Shown piece after piece: positions 45,798 through 55,815 of a DNA stretch of 64,000 nt. The stretch lies in NCBI GenBank assembly GCA_018000455.1, contig JAGNJW010000021.1, forward strand, positions 29,438 to 93,437, written 5' to 3'. The position numbers and the translations under genes are program-made. The notes beneath the pieces are model-generated. The model saw nothing but the letters and a program-made list of their open reading frames with translations. It made no database searches and was not told where the DNA came from. Source of the DNA: Acidobacteriota bacterium (lineage in GTDB: Bacteria > Acidobacteriota > Vicinamibacteria > Vicinamibacterales > UBA2999). How positions within the stretch are numbered: the first letter of the stretch is position 1; every line of letters begins with the position of its first letter.

Positions 45798-46217
45798 TCA
45801 GGGATGTGTGACTTCGATCGAGTAGTCCTGCGGATCGACCAGAGCGCCGATGTCGAAGAGCCGCACGCACAGAGTGCCCGTCGACGTGGCCCGTCCGAGG
45901 AGCGAGGCAAGCACGGTGGCCCGGTCGTTCGAGATGACGGCCTGGCAGCCCGTGCCATTCCAGGTGCCGAGGCTGAATCCGACCACCGCCGTGTCGTCGG
46001 GCGTCACGGTGCGGAGCACCGCTGTGACGTCGCCGCCGGCGGCCGAGGTGATGGAGAACGGGTGGGACGTGGCGCCGTTGAGCGTCAGCGTTCCCGTGAA
46101 GGATTCGGTGACGAATACCGGGTCGGGGGTGGTAACGAGCAGCGATTGGATGTCGCCGCCGCAGCCGGCGGCAGAAAGCGATAGCAGTAGCGTGCAGGCG
46201 AGCGTGACTCGGCGCAT
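45798..46217 (-). CDS. Small lipoprotein of unknown function
   Basis: 139 residues. A signal peptide with lipobox LSLSAAGC makes a class-2 lipoprotein with a GG after the Cys. The mature domain is beta-rich with two cysteines (GTGCQAVISND, GTLCVRLFDIG) and resembles a single bacterial pre-peptidase or Ig-like sandwich. Start ATG 46217 follows GAGG by six bases. It is antisense to the bamA-skp direction, an insertion into an otherwise classical cluster. Confidence 0.7.
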   Translation of the reverse strand: MRRVTLACTLLLSLSAAGCGGDIQSLLVTTPDPVFVTESFTGTLTLNGATSHPFSITSAAGGDVTAVLRTVTPDDTAVVGFSLGTWNGTGCQAVISNDRATVLASLLGRATSTGTLCVRLFDIGALVDPQDYSIEVTHP

Positions 46218-46249
46218 TTCGATCCTCGGAACAGGGCGGCCCCCCGATC

Positions 46250-46278
46250 TTACCCGGCGCGGCATAGTAGAGTAAAAT
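46250..46278 (+). promoter_or_regulatory. Candidate promoter of skp and the following operon
   Basis: TTACCC (46250-46255), 17-bp spacer, TAAAAT (46273-46278; 5 of 6). It lies upstream of the skp ATG at 46316 in the region between the antisense lipoprotein and skp. The -35 is weak. Confidence 0.45.
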
Positions 46279-46315
46279 GCGAAGGTTGTCAGTATTGTCG
46301 AAAAGGATGTCAGCA

Positions 46316-46945
46316 ATGAGACGTATGGTTGTGGCCCTTGGCCTCGTGCTCGTGACCGGAACCGCTTCGTTTGCCTTGGCGCCGGAGCCACAGACGGCCA
46401 AGCCGGTGGTGCCCCCCGCCCAGGCTGCGGAACCCGCCCCGGCGGCGCTGCCATTCCCAGAGGGCGCAAAGATCGCGTTCGTGGTGCTGCAGCGAGTGGT
46501 GGCGGAGTCAAGTGAGGGCAAGCTGGCGAGTACCCGCGTCCAGGCGCTCCAGCAGAAGAAGGTCGCCGAACTCAACGAGCGCCAGACGGCGGCGCAGGGG
46601 CTGCAGGAGAAACTCGACAAGAGCGGCGCGGTGATGAGCGAGGCCGCCCGGGCCGACCTGACCAAGCAGGTGGAGCGTGCGCAGGTCGATCTGCAGCGTG
46701 CCACGCAGGACGCGCAGGCCGAAGTCCAGGAGCTGCAACAGCAGCTGCAGGACGAGTTTCAGCGCCGCATCGCCCCGATCATCGAGGCGGTGGGCAAGGA
46801 GCGGGGCCTGCACTACATCTTCAACGGTCCTGATTCCGGCCTCGTGTGGGCTGACGCTGCGCTCGACATCACGACCGAGATCGTCAAGAAGTTCGACCAG
46901 GCCAAGCCGGCCCCGCCGGCGCCCGCCAAGCCCGGGCAGCAGTAG
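46316..46945 (+). CDS. skp: OmpH/Skp family periplasmic chaperone
   Basis: 209 residues. Signal peptide (RRMVVALGLVLVTGTASFAL), a Pro-rich spacer, then KIAFVVLQRVVAESSEGKLA, a long coiled coil of tentacle helices and the returning beta segment HYIFNGPDSGLVWADAALDI, the Skp layout. It holds unfolded outer-membrane proteins for BamA. AAGGAT lies seven bases before ATG 46316; ATG 46307 is less likely. A Pro-rich tail closes the protein. LpxD, usual between skp and fabZ, is missing here. Confidence 0.9.
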   Translation: MRRMVVALGLVLVTGTASFALAPEPQTAKPVVPPAQAAEPAPAALPFPEGAKIAFVVLQRVVAESSEGKLASTRVQALQQKKVAELNERQTAAQGLQEKLDKSGAVMSEAARADLTKQVERAQVDLQRATQDAQAEVQELQQQLQDEFQRRIAPIIEAVGKERGLHYIFNGPDSGLVWADAALDITTEIVKKFDQAKPAPPAPAKPGQQ

Positions 46946-46995
46946 CCGGCCCAATCAGGCGCAGCCCTTCCGGGGCTGCGTCATCTTCGTCCCCC

Positions 46996-48237
46996 GTGCA
47001 CACTCCCACTCTCCTCGAGCGCCAGTCGCATCGCTGTCCCGTGTCGCTCGTCGACGTGGCCTGCCTGACGGGCGAGGCTGGTCGATTGACCGGCGCCAAG
47101 GCGGTGAGCGCCAGCGAAGACTACTTCCAGGGACACTTCCCGGGCGCCCCGCTCATGCCGGGCGTGCTGATGATCGAGGCGCTCACGCAGGCTTCGACCC
47201 TCTTGCTGCTCGGGTCCGCCGACGCCGACGAGGGCGCGACGGTACGCCTTCGGGGCGTCGACGACGCGAAGTTCCGGCGCCATGTGGTGCCCGGCGATCG
47301 CCTCGAGGTCAACGTGCAGCTGGTCCGGCGCCGCGGGCCCATTGCCTGGGTGCAGGCGACGGCCAGTGTCGGGGGCAGCGTGGTCATCGAGGCGCGGATC
47401 GTGCTGGCGGTGACCGAGGGGGCACCGCGCATCCATGCCACCGCCATCGTCGCGCCCTCGGCGATCATTGGCGACGGCTCCGTCATCGGCCCGGGCGCGG
47501 TCGTCGGACCGCATGTCGTCATTGGCCGCGACGTGCAGGTCGGCGCCTCGGCGGTGGTCGACGGCGACACGACGATTGGTGACCACACGCGGATCTTCCC
47601 GTTTGCGTCAATCGGACTGCCGCCCCAGGACCTGAAGTACCGCGGCGAGCGGACACGGCTGGTGGTCGGGCAGTCCAACGTCTTCCGCGAGTCGGTCACG
47701 ATTCACCGCGGCACGGAGGGTGGGGGCGGAGAGACCCGGATCGGCGACCGCAATCTCTTCATGGCCTATGCCCATGTGGCGCACGACTGCCGCGTCGGCA
47801 GCGACACGATCTTCGGGCCCGGCGCGACGCTCGGCGGTCATGTCGTCGTCGAGGACTTCGCGCAGATCAGCGCCTACTCGGGCGTGCATCAGTTCTGCCG
47901 GGTAGGCCGCTACGCTTTCATCGGCGGCTACTCCGTCGTGACGCTCGACGCCTTGCCCTTCGCCAAGACCGTCGGCAACCGCGCCCGCGTCTACGGCCTG
48001 AACACCATCGGTCTCGTGCGGCGCGGCTTCAGCCCAGAGGTCGTGAGCAAGCTCAAGCGTGCCTACCGCTATCTGTTGACGTCGCGTCTCACGCCCTCGA
48101 AAGCGCTCCAGACCATCGACGCCGAGCCGGCCCTGGCCTGCGCGGACGTCGCCTACCTCGTGGACTTCATCCGGTCGTCGAGCCGGGGCGTCACCCTCAG
48201 GCGGCCCAGCAAACGCGCCGATGACGCCGGGGAATAG
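46996..48237 (+). CDS. lpxA: FabZ-LpxA fusion: hydroxyacyl-ACP dehydratase / UDP-GlcNAc acyltransferase
   Basis: 413 residues. Residues about 14-140 are a FabZ hot-dog domain with GHFPGAPLMPGVLMIEALTQ, including catalytic His47 and Glu61. Residues about 146-405 are LpxA: hexapeptide left-handed helix repeats (ATAIVAPSAIIGDGSVIGPG), AHVAHDC with His260/His263 equivalent to His122/His125 of E. coli LpxA, and a helical C-terminus. Both active sites look intact. LpxA attaches 3-hydroxyacyl chains to UDP-GlcNAc, starting lipid A; FabZ dehydrates the same 3-hydroxyacyl-ACP pool. The linker is under 10 residues. GTG 46996 start. Confidence 0.92.
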   Translation: MHTPTLLERQSHRCPVSLVDVACLTGEAGRLTGAKAVSASEDYFQGHFPGAPLMPGVLMIEALTQASTLLLLGSADADEGATVRLRGVDDAKFRRHVVPGDRLEVNVQLVRRRGPIAWVQATASVGGSVVIEARIVLAVTEGAPRIHATAIVAPSAIIGDGSVIGPGAVVGPHVVIGRDVQVGASAVVDGDTTIGDHTRIFPFASIGLPPQDLKYRGERTRLVVGQSNVFRESVTIHRGTEGGGGETRIGDRNLFMAYAHVAHDCRVGSDTIFGPGATLGGHVVVEDFAQISAYSGVHQFCRVGRYAFIGGYSVVTLDALPFAKTVGNRARVYGLNTIGLVRRGFSPEVVSKLKRAYRYLLTSRLTPSKALQTIDAEPALACADVAYLVDFIRSSSRGVTLRRPSKRADDAGE

Positions 48238-48243
48238 CGCACC

Positions 48244-49077
48244 GTGAAGCTCGGGCTGCTCGCGGGCAATGGCCGCTTCCCGTTCCTGGTCTTGGAGGCC
48301 GCGCGCAGCCTCGGGTACGACGTCACGGTGATCGCGGTGAAGGAAGAGGCCGACGCCGATCTCGAGGCCGCCGCCGCCACGCCCCCACCGGTCGCCGTGC
48401 ATCGCGTGTCGCTCGGGCATCTCGGCACCTGCCTGCGGATCCTCGAGGAGGCGGGCGTCAGCCACGCCGTCATGGCGGGCCAGGTCAAGCACACGAAGAT
48501 CTTCGGCGTCCTGCCCGACCTGACGTCCATGGGACTGCTGAAGCGCCTCACTTCGCGCAACACCGACGCGCTCATCGGCGCCGTGGCCGGCGTGATGCGC
48601 GAGCGCGGCATCGAACTCATCGACTCGACCGCCCTCATCACGCCCTTGCTGGCCGAAGCGGGCGTCATGACGTCACGGCGGCCCACCGAGGCGGAGGCCG
48701 CGTCGCTGACCTTCGGCTATCGCATGGCCGACACGATCGCGGGACTCGACATCGGCCAGACGATCGCCGTCAAGGACAGCGCCGTCGTCGCCGTCGAGGC
48801 AATGGAGGGCACCGATGCGGTGATCGCCCGGGCCGGGGATCTGGCCGGCGACGGCGTGCTCATCGTCAAGGTCGCCAAGCCGCAGCAGGACATGCGCTTC
48901 GATGTTCCGGTCGTAGGAATCGCCACCATTCAGTTGATGGCGCGGGCTGGCGCCAGTGTTCTCTCGCTCGACGCGGGCAAGACCCTGATGTTCGACAAGG
49001 CTCGAGTGATTGCCGCGGCTGACGAGGCCGGGATTGCGATCGTGGGGCGGGCGGTGCCCGCCGAGGAGCGCGCGTGA
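48244..49077 (+). CDS. lpxI: UDP-2,3-diacylglucosamine pyrophosphatase LpxI
   Basis: 277 residues. LpxI-type N-terminus [20 protein letters not shown], the [10 protein letters not shown] loop, and the DUF1009 domain with [20 protein letters not shown] and a C-terminal [17 protein letters not shown]. It hydrolyses UDP-2,3-diacylglucosamine to lipid X in place of LpxH. Seven bases after the fusion gene; GTG start. Stop overlaps the following ATG. Confidence 0.92.
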   Translation: MKLGLLAGNGRFPFLVLEAARSLGYDVTVIAVKEEADADLEAAAATPPPVAVHRVSLGHLGTCLRILEEAGVSHAVMAGQVKHTKIFGVLPDLTSMGLLKRLTSRNTDALIGAVAGVMRERGIELIDSTALITPLLAEAGVMTSRRPTEAEAASLTFGYRMADTIAGLDIGQTIAVKDSAVVAVEAMEGTDAVIARAGDLAGDGVLIVKVAKPQQDMRFDVPVVGIATIQLMARAGASVLSLDAGKTLMFDKARVIAAADEAGIAIVGRAVPAEERA

Positions 49078-50015
49078 TGGGCGACACGCGGCTGCGCGTG
49101 GCGGTGGTAGGTGTGGGGCACCTGGGGAAGCATCACGCGCGGCTGCTGGCCCAGATGCCCGGCGTGGAACTGGTGGCGGTGGCCGACATCGATGCCGGCC
49201 GGGCCGCCGAGATCGCCGCCGCGCATGCCACGACCGGCGTGATCGGCTGGCAGGCACTGCCGTCGGACCTCGACGCCGTCACCATCGCCGTGCCAACCGA
49301 AGTGCATCTGCCGGTCGCCCTCGGGCTGATCGAGCGCGGGATGCACGTGCTCGTGGAGAAGCCGCTGGCGCGGTCGGTCGCCGAAGCCGACACACTCATC
49401 GCGGCGGCCGCCGGACGCGTCCAACTCGCCGTCGGACATACGGAGCGCTTCAATCCGGCGGTGACGGCCGCGCGCGCGCACCTCAGGCACCCCCGCTTCA
49501 TCGAGGCCCATCGGCTTGGCACGTTCCCCGAGCGCAGCCTCGATATCGACGTCGTGTTCGACCTGATGATTCACGACCTCGACCTGCTGCTCTCGATCGT
49601 GGGCGAGCCGGTAGTCAGCGTCGAGGCCGTCGGCGTGCCCGTGCTGACGCCGCGCATCGACATCGCGAACGTGCGGCTGCGCTTTGCCGGCGGCTGCATC
49701 GCGAACCTCACGGCCAGTCGTATCAGCCGCGATCGCGTGCGCAAGATCCGCTTCTTCCAGCCGCAGAGCTATCTGTCGATCGACTATGCGGCGCAGGAGG
49801 TCGAGCACTGGACGCTCGGCCCGGGCCCGGCCGGCACGCCGGCCATCACCGGCGGCAAGCTCGACGTGCCGCGCGAGGAGCCGCTCAAGCGCGAGCTCGA
49901 AGACTTCGTGGCTGCCGTCCGCGATCGGCGCCCGCCGATGGTGACCGGCGAAGCGGGCCGCGCGGCACTGGCGCTGGCGGCCGAGATCGTGGAGTGTATG
50001 GATCATGTCCGTTGA
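49077..50015 (+). CDS. Gfo/Idh/MocA-family oxidoreductase in lipid A cluster
   Basis: 312 residues. Rossmann motif VAVVGVGHLGKHHARLLAQM, the EKPLARS loop with catalytic Lys, and HTERFNPAVTAARAHL. The lpxA-lpxI-oxidoreductase order is common in bacteria, so a role in lipid A or nucleotide-sugar modification is likely, but no partner aminotransferase (GnnB type) is present, so a GnnA assignment is not supported. Start ATG 49077 (TGATG with the lpxI stop), with GTG 49074 just before. Confidence 0.83.
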   Translation: MGDTRLRVAVVGVGHLGKHHARLLAQMPGVELVAVADIDAGRAAEIAAAHATTGVIGWQALPSDLDAVTIAVPTEVHLPVALGLIERGMHVLVEKPLARSVAEADTLIAAAAGRVQLAVGHTERFNPAVTAARAHLRHPRFIEAHRLGTFPERSLDIDVVFDLMIHDLDLLLSIVGEPVVSVEAVGVPVLTPRIDIANVRLRFAGGCIANLTASRISRDRVRKIRFFQPQSYLSIDYAAQEVEHWTLGPGPAGTPAITGGKLDVPREEPLKRELEDFVAAVRDRRPPMVTGEAGRAALALAAEIVECMDHVR

Positions 50016-50892
50016 GGCGAAGACGACGATTCCTCCCGCGCTGATCGAGACGGCACGGGCCGGACAAAGGCTCGATGAGGCCGACGTGCGCGCGCTGGCG
50101 GCTGTCACCGACATCCTGAGCGTTGGCGCACTGGCTGATGACGTGCGGCGAGCGCGGCACGGCGACGCCACGACCTTCGTGCGCGTGCACGAGCTCGCCG
50201 GTAACGGCGTCGACGCCTGGACGCCGCCGCCGGCCGCCGCGCGAGAGGTGCGTGTGACGCTGAAGCCGGCGTCGGCGGCAGTGGCCCTGGACCTGGTGCG
50301 GCGTGCCAGGGCGCTCGCCGGCGGGCTCGTGCTGCGCGGCTTCGTGCTGGCCGACCTCGTGTCGCTGGGCGACCCGACCCTCCTGGCCTCGCTTCGCGCG
50401 GCGGGACTCGACGAGATCGCGCTGGTGGAGCCGCGATCTGGCGCGGCCGACGCCATCACCGCCGCGCGTGCAGCCGGCCTGGCCGTGCGCGTCGTCGGCG
50501 CCGTGGCGCCTTCCGCCGATCGCGCCGGCTGGCTGCTCGCGGTGCGCGCGCTGCACGATGCCGTCGGCGGCTTCGAAGCGGTGGCGCCGCTCGCCCGGGA
50601 CGGCGATCCGGCGACGCCCACGACGGGCTTCGACGACGTGCGCCAGATGGCGTTGGCACGGCTCGCGCTCGAGGCGGTGCCGCGGATACAGGTCGACTGG
50701 GCGCGCCACGGGCCGAAGCTGGCGCAAGTCGCTCTCACCGTCGGCGCCGACGACGTCGATGCGATCGCCGCCGACGACGATCTGACGCGCGGCGCGCGGC
50801 GCGCGCCGCTCGAGGAGATCCGCCGGAATATCGTCGCCGCTGGTCTGACGCCGGTCGAGCGCGACGGCCGTTTCGCGTCGCTGGCGGGATGA
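50005..50892 (+). CDS. Cysteine-free MqnE/MqnC-like protein in menaquinone operon (putative pseudoenzyme)
   Basis: 295 residues containing no cysteine. The N-terminus (ILSVGALADDVRRARHGDAT) and the C-terminus (TGFDDVRQMALARLALEAVP, GPKLAQVALTVGADDVDA, RNIVAAGLTPVERDGRF) align with the radical-SAM enzymes MqnE and MqnC; compare TGIDYLRTLAIARLVLDNFD and GGKVGQLSLAFGANDMGSVM of mqnC two genes away. The CxxxCxxC cluster motif is absent and the middle barrel shortened (family about 370-400). It therefore cannot carry out radical-SAM chemistry; a partner, regulator or scaffold role is inferred. It overlaps the oxidoreductase (11 bp) and mqnA (4 bp). Confidence 0.8.
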   Translation: MSVEAKTTIPPALIETARAGQRLDEADVRALAAVTDILSVGALADDVRRARHGDATTFVRVHELAGNGVDAWTPPPAAAREVRVTLKPASAAVALDLVRRARALAGGLVLRGFVLADLVSLGDPTLLASLRAAGLDEIALVEPRSGAADAITAARAAGLAVRVVGAVAPSADRAGWLLAVRALHDAVGGFEAVAPLARDGDPATPTTGFDDVRQMALARLALEAVPRIQVDWARHGPKLAQVALTVGADDVDAIAADDDLTRGARRAPLEEIRRNIVAAGLTPVERDGRFASLAG

Positions 50893-51680
50893 GCGCCCCG
50901 GTCCGGGTCAGCGCGGTGTCGTTCCTGAACGCCAGGCCCCTGGTGGCCGGCCTGGCCGAGGCCGGCGCGCTCTTCGACGTCCGCTTCGATCTGCCGGCGG
51001 CGTGCGCCGAGCGGCTGCACGCCGGGGACGTCGACCTCGGCCTCATCCCGTCGTTCGAGTACCTGCGCGGCGACTATCGCCTGGTGCCGGACGTGGCGAT
51101 CGGATCGGACGGGCCGATCGAGTCGGTGGCGATCTTCACGACCGTGCCGATGGCACGCGTGCGCCGCCTGGCCCTCGACACGAGTTCGCGAACCTCGGCA
51201 GCTCTCGCCGCCATCCTGTGCGCGAAACGGTGGCAGGTGGCGCCCGAGATGGTGCCGTCGGCGCCGTCACTGGCCGGGATGCTCGCCACCGCCGATGCCG
51301 CGCTCATCATCGGCGACCCTGCCCTGGCCATCGATCCGGTGCCGGCGGGCGTCGAGAAGGTGGACTTGGGTGCTGCGTGGCGTGAGCTGACGGGCCTGCC
51401 GTTTGTCTACGCCGCCTGGGCCGGGCGTCCGGGCGCGCTCGACGCCGCCCATGTGGCGGCGCTGGGCGCGGCCCGCGACCTCGGCGTCAGGAGTCTCGAA
51501 GCGATCGCCGCCGAGGCCGCCGGCGGCGATCCGGCGCGGGCTCGGTCGAATCTGTCGTATCTACGTCATAATCTCCACTACACGTTCGGGCCGCGCGAGC
51601 AGGCCGGGCTCGAACGGTTTCACGCGCTGGCCGTCGAGGTTCACCTGGGCCGGCGGGCTCTGCCGCTCAGATTCTACTGA
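50889..51680 (+). CDS. mqnA: Chorismate dehydratase MqnA
   Basis: 263 residues, periplasmic-binding-protein-like fold. First step of the futalosine menaquinone route: chorismate to 3-enolpyruvyl-benzoate. Signatures: RVSAVSFLNARPLVAGLAEA, HAGDVDLGLIPSFEYLRGDY, LPFVYAAWAGRPGAL and NLHYTFGPREQAGLERFH. ATG 50889 overlaps the previous stop, and its own stop overlaps mqnC. Confidence 0.94.
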   Translation: MSAPVRVSAVSFLNARPLVAGLAEAGALFDVRFDLPAACAERLHAGDVDLGLIPSFEYLRGDYRLVPDVAIGSDGPIESVAIFTTVPMARVRRLALDTSSRTSAALAAILCAKRWQVAPEMVPSAPSLAGMLATADAALIIGDPALAIDPVPAGVEKVDLGAAWRELTGLPFVYAAWAGRPGALDAAHVAALGAARDLGVRSLEAIAAEAAGGDPARARSNLSYLRHNLHYTFGPREQAGLERFHALAVEVHLGRRALPLRFY

Positions 51681-52909
51681 TGACTTTCAGCCTCGATGCT
51701 CTCGGCGCCCGCGTCCTCGATGGCGGGCGGCTCTCTGCCGCAGCGGCGCTGTGGCTCTACCGTGAGGCCCCCACGAACTGGCTCGGCCGCATGGCCGACG
51801 CCGTGCGCCGGCGCAAGCATCCCGACGGCGTCGTCACCTACATCATCGACCGCAACGTGAACTACACGAACGTGTGTGTGGCGCGCTGCAACTTCTGTGC
51901 GTTCTACCGCACCGTTGGCCATGCCGAGGGTTACGTCCTCAGCTTCGACGAGATCCACCGCAAGATCGACGAGACCATGGCGCTCGGCGGCAACCAGTTG
52001 CTGCTGCAGGGCGGTCACAATCCCGACTTGCCGCTGGCCTGGTACGAGGATCTCTTCCGCGGCATCAAGGCGAAGTACCCGGACTTCAAGCTGCACGCAC
52101 TCTCGCCGCCCGAGATCCTGCACATCGCGAAGACCTCGAAGCGTGCCGTGCCAGAGGTGGTCCAGCGTCTGGTGGCCGTCGGCCTCGACAGCGTGCCTGG
52201 CGGCGGCGCCGAGATCCTGGTCGACCGCGTTCGCAAGCTGCTGAACTGCTACTCGAAGGCGACCTCGGATGAATGGCTCGAGGTGATGCGCGAGGTGCAC
52301 AAGGCGGGTCTGCGCACGACGGCGACGATGATGTACGGCACGGTCGAGACCGACGAGGAACGCCTCGAGCACATGCTGCGCCTGCGCGCACTACAGGACG
52401 AGACCGGTGGCTTCACGGCCTTCATCACCTGGAGCTACCAGCCCGAACACACCGAGCGCGGCGGGGAAGAGGCCACTGGGATCGACTACCTGCGGACGCT
52501 GGCCATCGCCCGGCTGGTCCTCGACAACTTCGACAACCTGCAGGCGTCGTGGGTCACGCAGGGGGGAAAGGTCGGGCAGCTCAGCCTGGCCTTCGGCGCC
52601 AACGACATGGGCAGCGTGATGATCGAGGAGAACGTCGTGCGCGCCGCCGGCGCCGAGTTCTGCATGGACGAGTACGAGGTGGTGCGCAACATCGAGAACG
52701 CGGGGCTCACCGCCTCGCGGCGCACCATGCATTACGAGCAGCTCGGCACGCCGGTCTTCCGTCAGCGCGAGGTGCCGCGCGTGCTGGCTCTGGCCACGGC
52801 GCGCAGCGACGGCGACCAGTCGGTGCCGGCCGAGCTCGCCAACTACGAGGCGAAGAGCGCCGCCGGCAAGCGCCAGCGCGGGCAGGCGCCACCCTCGCCG
52901 GTGGCGTGA
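51680..52909 (+). CDS. mqnC: Cyclic dehypoxanthine futalosine synthase MqnC
   Basis: 409 residues, radical SAM. Cluster motif NYTNVCVARCNFCAFYR (Cys-x3-Cys-x2-Cys), GGNQLLLQGGHNPDLPLAWY, PGGGAEILVDRVR and the MqnC/CofH C-terminal domain. Cyclises dehypoxanthine futalosine in menaquinone synthesis. ATG 51680 overlaps the mqnA stop (TGATG). A short charged Pro/Ala tail is non-conserved. Confidence 0.94.
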   Translation: MTFSLDALGARVLDGGRLSAAAALWLYREAPTNWLGRMADAVRRRKHPDGVVTYIIDRNVNYTNVCVARCNFCAFYRTVGHAEGYVLSFDEIHRKIDETMALGGNQLLLQGGHNPDLPLAWYEDLFRGIKAKYPDFKLHALSPPEILHIAKTSKRAVPEVVQRLVAVGLDSVPGGGAEILVDRVRKLLNCYSKATSDEWLEVMREVHKAGLRTTATMMYGTVETDEERLEHMLRLRALQDETGGFTAFITWSYQPEHTERGGEEATGIDYLRTLAIARLVLDNFDNLQASWVTQGGKVGQLSLAFGANDMGSVMIEENVVRAAGAEFCMDEYEVVRNIENAGLTASRRTMHYEQLGTPVFRQREVPRVLALATARSDGDQSVPAELANYEAKSAAGKRQRGQAPPSPVA

Positions 52910-52917
52910 GCCCACCA

Positions 52918-54170
52918 GTGACGCCTGGCGCCGCTGGCGTGCTGATTCGGGCCCGATGGGTGTGTCCAATCGCGTCGCCGCCCAGGCGCGACGCGTGGAT
53001 TCATGTCGTCGACGGCCGCATCGCCGCCGTCGGTGCTGGCCGCGACGCGCCGGCTGCGCGGGCGACCCGCGATCTCGGTACGGTGGCCGTGCTGCCCGGA
53101 CTCGTCAATGCCCACACCCACCTTGAGCTGTCGTGGCTGCGCGGACGGGTGCCGCCGAGCGGCGACTTCCTGACCTGGGTCGGGCACCTCATGGCGGCGC
53201 GCCGTACCCTCGAGCGGGCCGACGATCCTGGCGTGATGGTGCCCATCGAACGGGCCATTACTGAACTGCGCGCCAGCGGCACGGTAGCGGTGGGCGATGT
53301 CGCCAACGCTCTCGTGACGCCGCACCTGCTGGCGGCGGCCGGCGTGCCGGCCGTGGTGTTCCACGAGCTGATGGGATTCGCCGTCGGTGACGGCTCGCGG
53401 ATCGTGAACGACGCCGTCGTGCGGCACGCCGCGCTCGCCTCGGCCGGCGTCAGGGTCGTGCCGGCGCCGCACGCCCCGTTCTCGGTCTCCGAGGCGCTCT
53501 TCCTCGCCATTCGCGATGCCGTGCAAGCCTCGACCCCGCCGGTCACGAGCGTGCACGTCGGGGAGTCGCCGGCGGAAGTGGAGTTGTTGCGCACAGGACG
53601 CGGCCCGTGGCGCGAACGGCTCATCGAACTCGGCGTGTGGCGCGACGACTGGCGCCCGCCCGGACGTGGTCCTGGGGACTACCTGTGCGATCTCGGCGTG
53701 ATCGGACCGGGCACACTGGTGGTGCACGGCGTCCAGCTCACCGACAGCGAGCTGGCGCGCGTCGCCGGGGCTGGCGCGACGCTCGTCACGTGTCCGCGCA
53801 GCAACGTCTGGGTCGGCGTGGGCGCGCCGCCGCTGACGCGGTTCCTCGCCTCCGGCGTGCGGCTCGCCGTGGGCACCGATAGCCTTGCCAGCGCGCCGGA
53901 CCTGAACCTCTTCAGCGAGCTGGCGGCCATGCGGACGCTCGCGCCGGAAGCACCGGCCCGGCGCCTGCTGGCGGCCGCCACCCGCGGCGGCGCCGAGGCG
54001 CTCGGACTTGGCGGAGACCTCGGCGTCATCGCTCCGGGCATGCGCGCGACCCTCATCGCCGTGGCGATGCCGGCAGGAACGACCGATCCCGAGGCCTTTC
54101 TGCTGACCGGCATCACGCCAGACGCGGTGCGCGTCGTCGACACGGCCGGTTACCATGGAGGCGCGCGCTG

Positions 54171-54171
<1 letters not shown>
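52918..54171 (+). CDS. mqnX: Aminodeoxyfutalosine deaminase-like amidohydrolase (MqnX)
   Basis: 417 residues of the amidohydrolase superfamily. Metal ligands NAHTHLEL (His66, His68), HVGES, HGVQLT and the late Asp in VGTDSLASAPDLNLFSELAA. The closest enzymes are ATZ/TRZ and aminodeoxyfutalosine deaminases, and the setting between mqnC and a UbiA prenyltransferase supports MqnX. GTG 52918, nine bases after mqnC. Enzyme identity is by context; the amidohydrolase fold is certain. Confidence 0.82.
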
Positions 54172-55011
<840 letters not shown>

Positions 55012-55022
<11 letters not shown>

Positions 55023-55758
55023 TCGGGGCGCCTCCGGCGCCGAACCCCTGCCGCTCGACAAGGCGCCCACGCGCATCGCCGGGATGTTCGATGCGATTGC
55101 CGGCAAGTACGACCTGCTGAACACGGTGCTGTCGGCCGGACTCGACCGCCGGTGGCGGCGGCTGGCGATTGAAGCGCTGCAGCTCACCGGTAGTGAACGC
55201 GTGCTCGACGTGTGTGCTGGCACGGCGGACGTCTCGATTGGCGCCGCCACCGCTTCGCCGGGAAGCCCCCGCGTCGTCGGCGTCGACTTTGCCGGCGCGA
55301 TGCTGGCGAAAGGAAACGAGAAGATCCGCGCGGCCGGAGTGCCGGGCCGCGTGCAGCTCGTGCGTGGTGATGCCATGTCGCTGCCGGTCACGTCTGGCTC
55401 GGTGGACTGCGTCACCATCGCCTTCGGCATTCGAAACGTCCAGAGGACGGCGGTGGCGATCGACGAACTCCACCGCGTGCTGAAGCCGGGTGGCCGCCTG
55501 GCGATCCTCGAGTTCGGCCTGCCGCAGGCGCCCGGGCTCCGCCAGTTGTACCAGTGGTATTTCCTTGGCGTGCTGCCACGGATCGGGCGGCTCGTCTCGA
55601 AGCACGGCGGCGCCTACTCCTATCTGCCGCAGTCCGTCGGGGCGTTCCCCTGGGGCACGGAATTCGCGAAGCTGCTGACGGCCGCCGGCTTCTCCGATGC
55701 CCAGGTCAGACCATTGACGCTCGGCGTCGTCTATCTCTACACGGCCCGCAAGCGGTGA
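55012..55758 (+). CDS. menG: Menaquinone C-methyltransferase MenG/UbiE
   Basis: 248 residues. SAM motif VLDVCAGTADVSIGAATA, GVDFAGAMLAKG, IAFGIRNVQRTAVAIDELHR (UbiE signature) and ILEFGLPQAPGLRQLYQWYF. Final methylation of the quinone ring. Overlaps mqnP; ends the co-directional run that began at skp. Confidence 0.94.
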
Positions 55759-55794
55759 GCGGCCGCCGTCTGCCCGGCCCGCAGGCTCGGCGGG

Positions 55795-55800
55795 TATAAT
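55795..55800 (+). promoter_or_regulatory. -10 box (TATAAT) of tonB
   Basis: Perfect TATAAT 15 bases before ATG 55816, so transcription would start about nine bases before the start codon; no recognisable Shine-Dalgarno. No consensus -35. A possible leaderless or near-leaderless transcript. Confidence 0.5.
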
Positions 55801-55815
55801 CGAGACAACTGCTTC

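Noticed and set aside
49077..50015. Gfo/Idh oxidoreductase as GnnA (amino-sugar lipid A)
   Set aside because: GnnA works with a GnnB aminotransferase, which is not next to it; the family alone does not fix the substrate.
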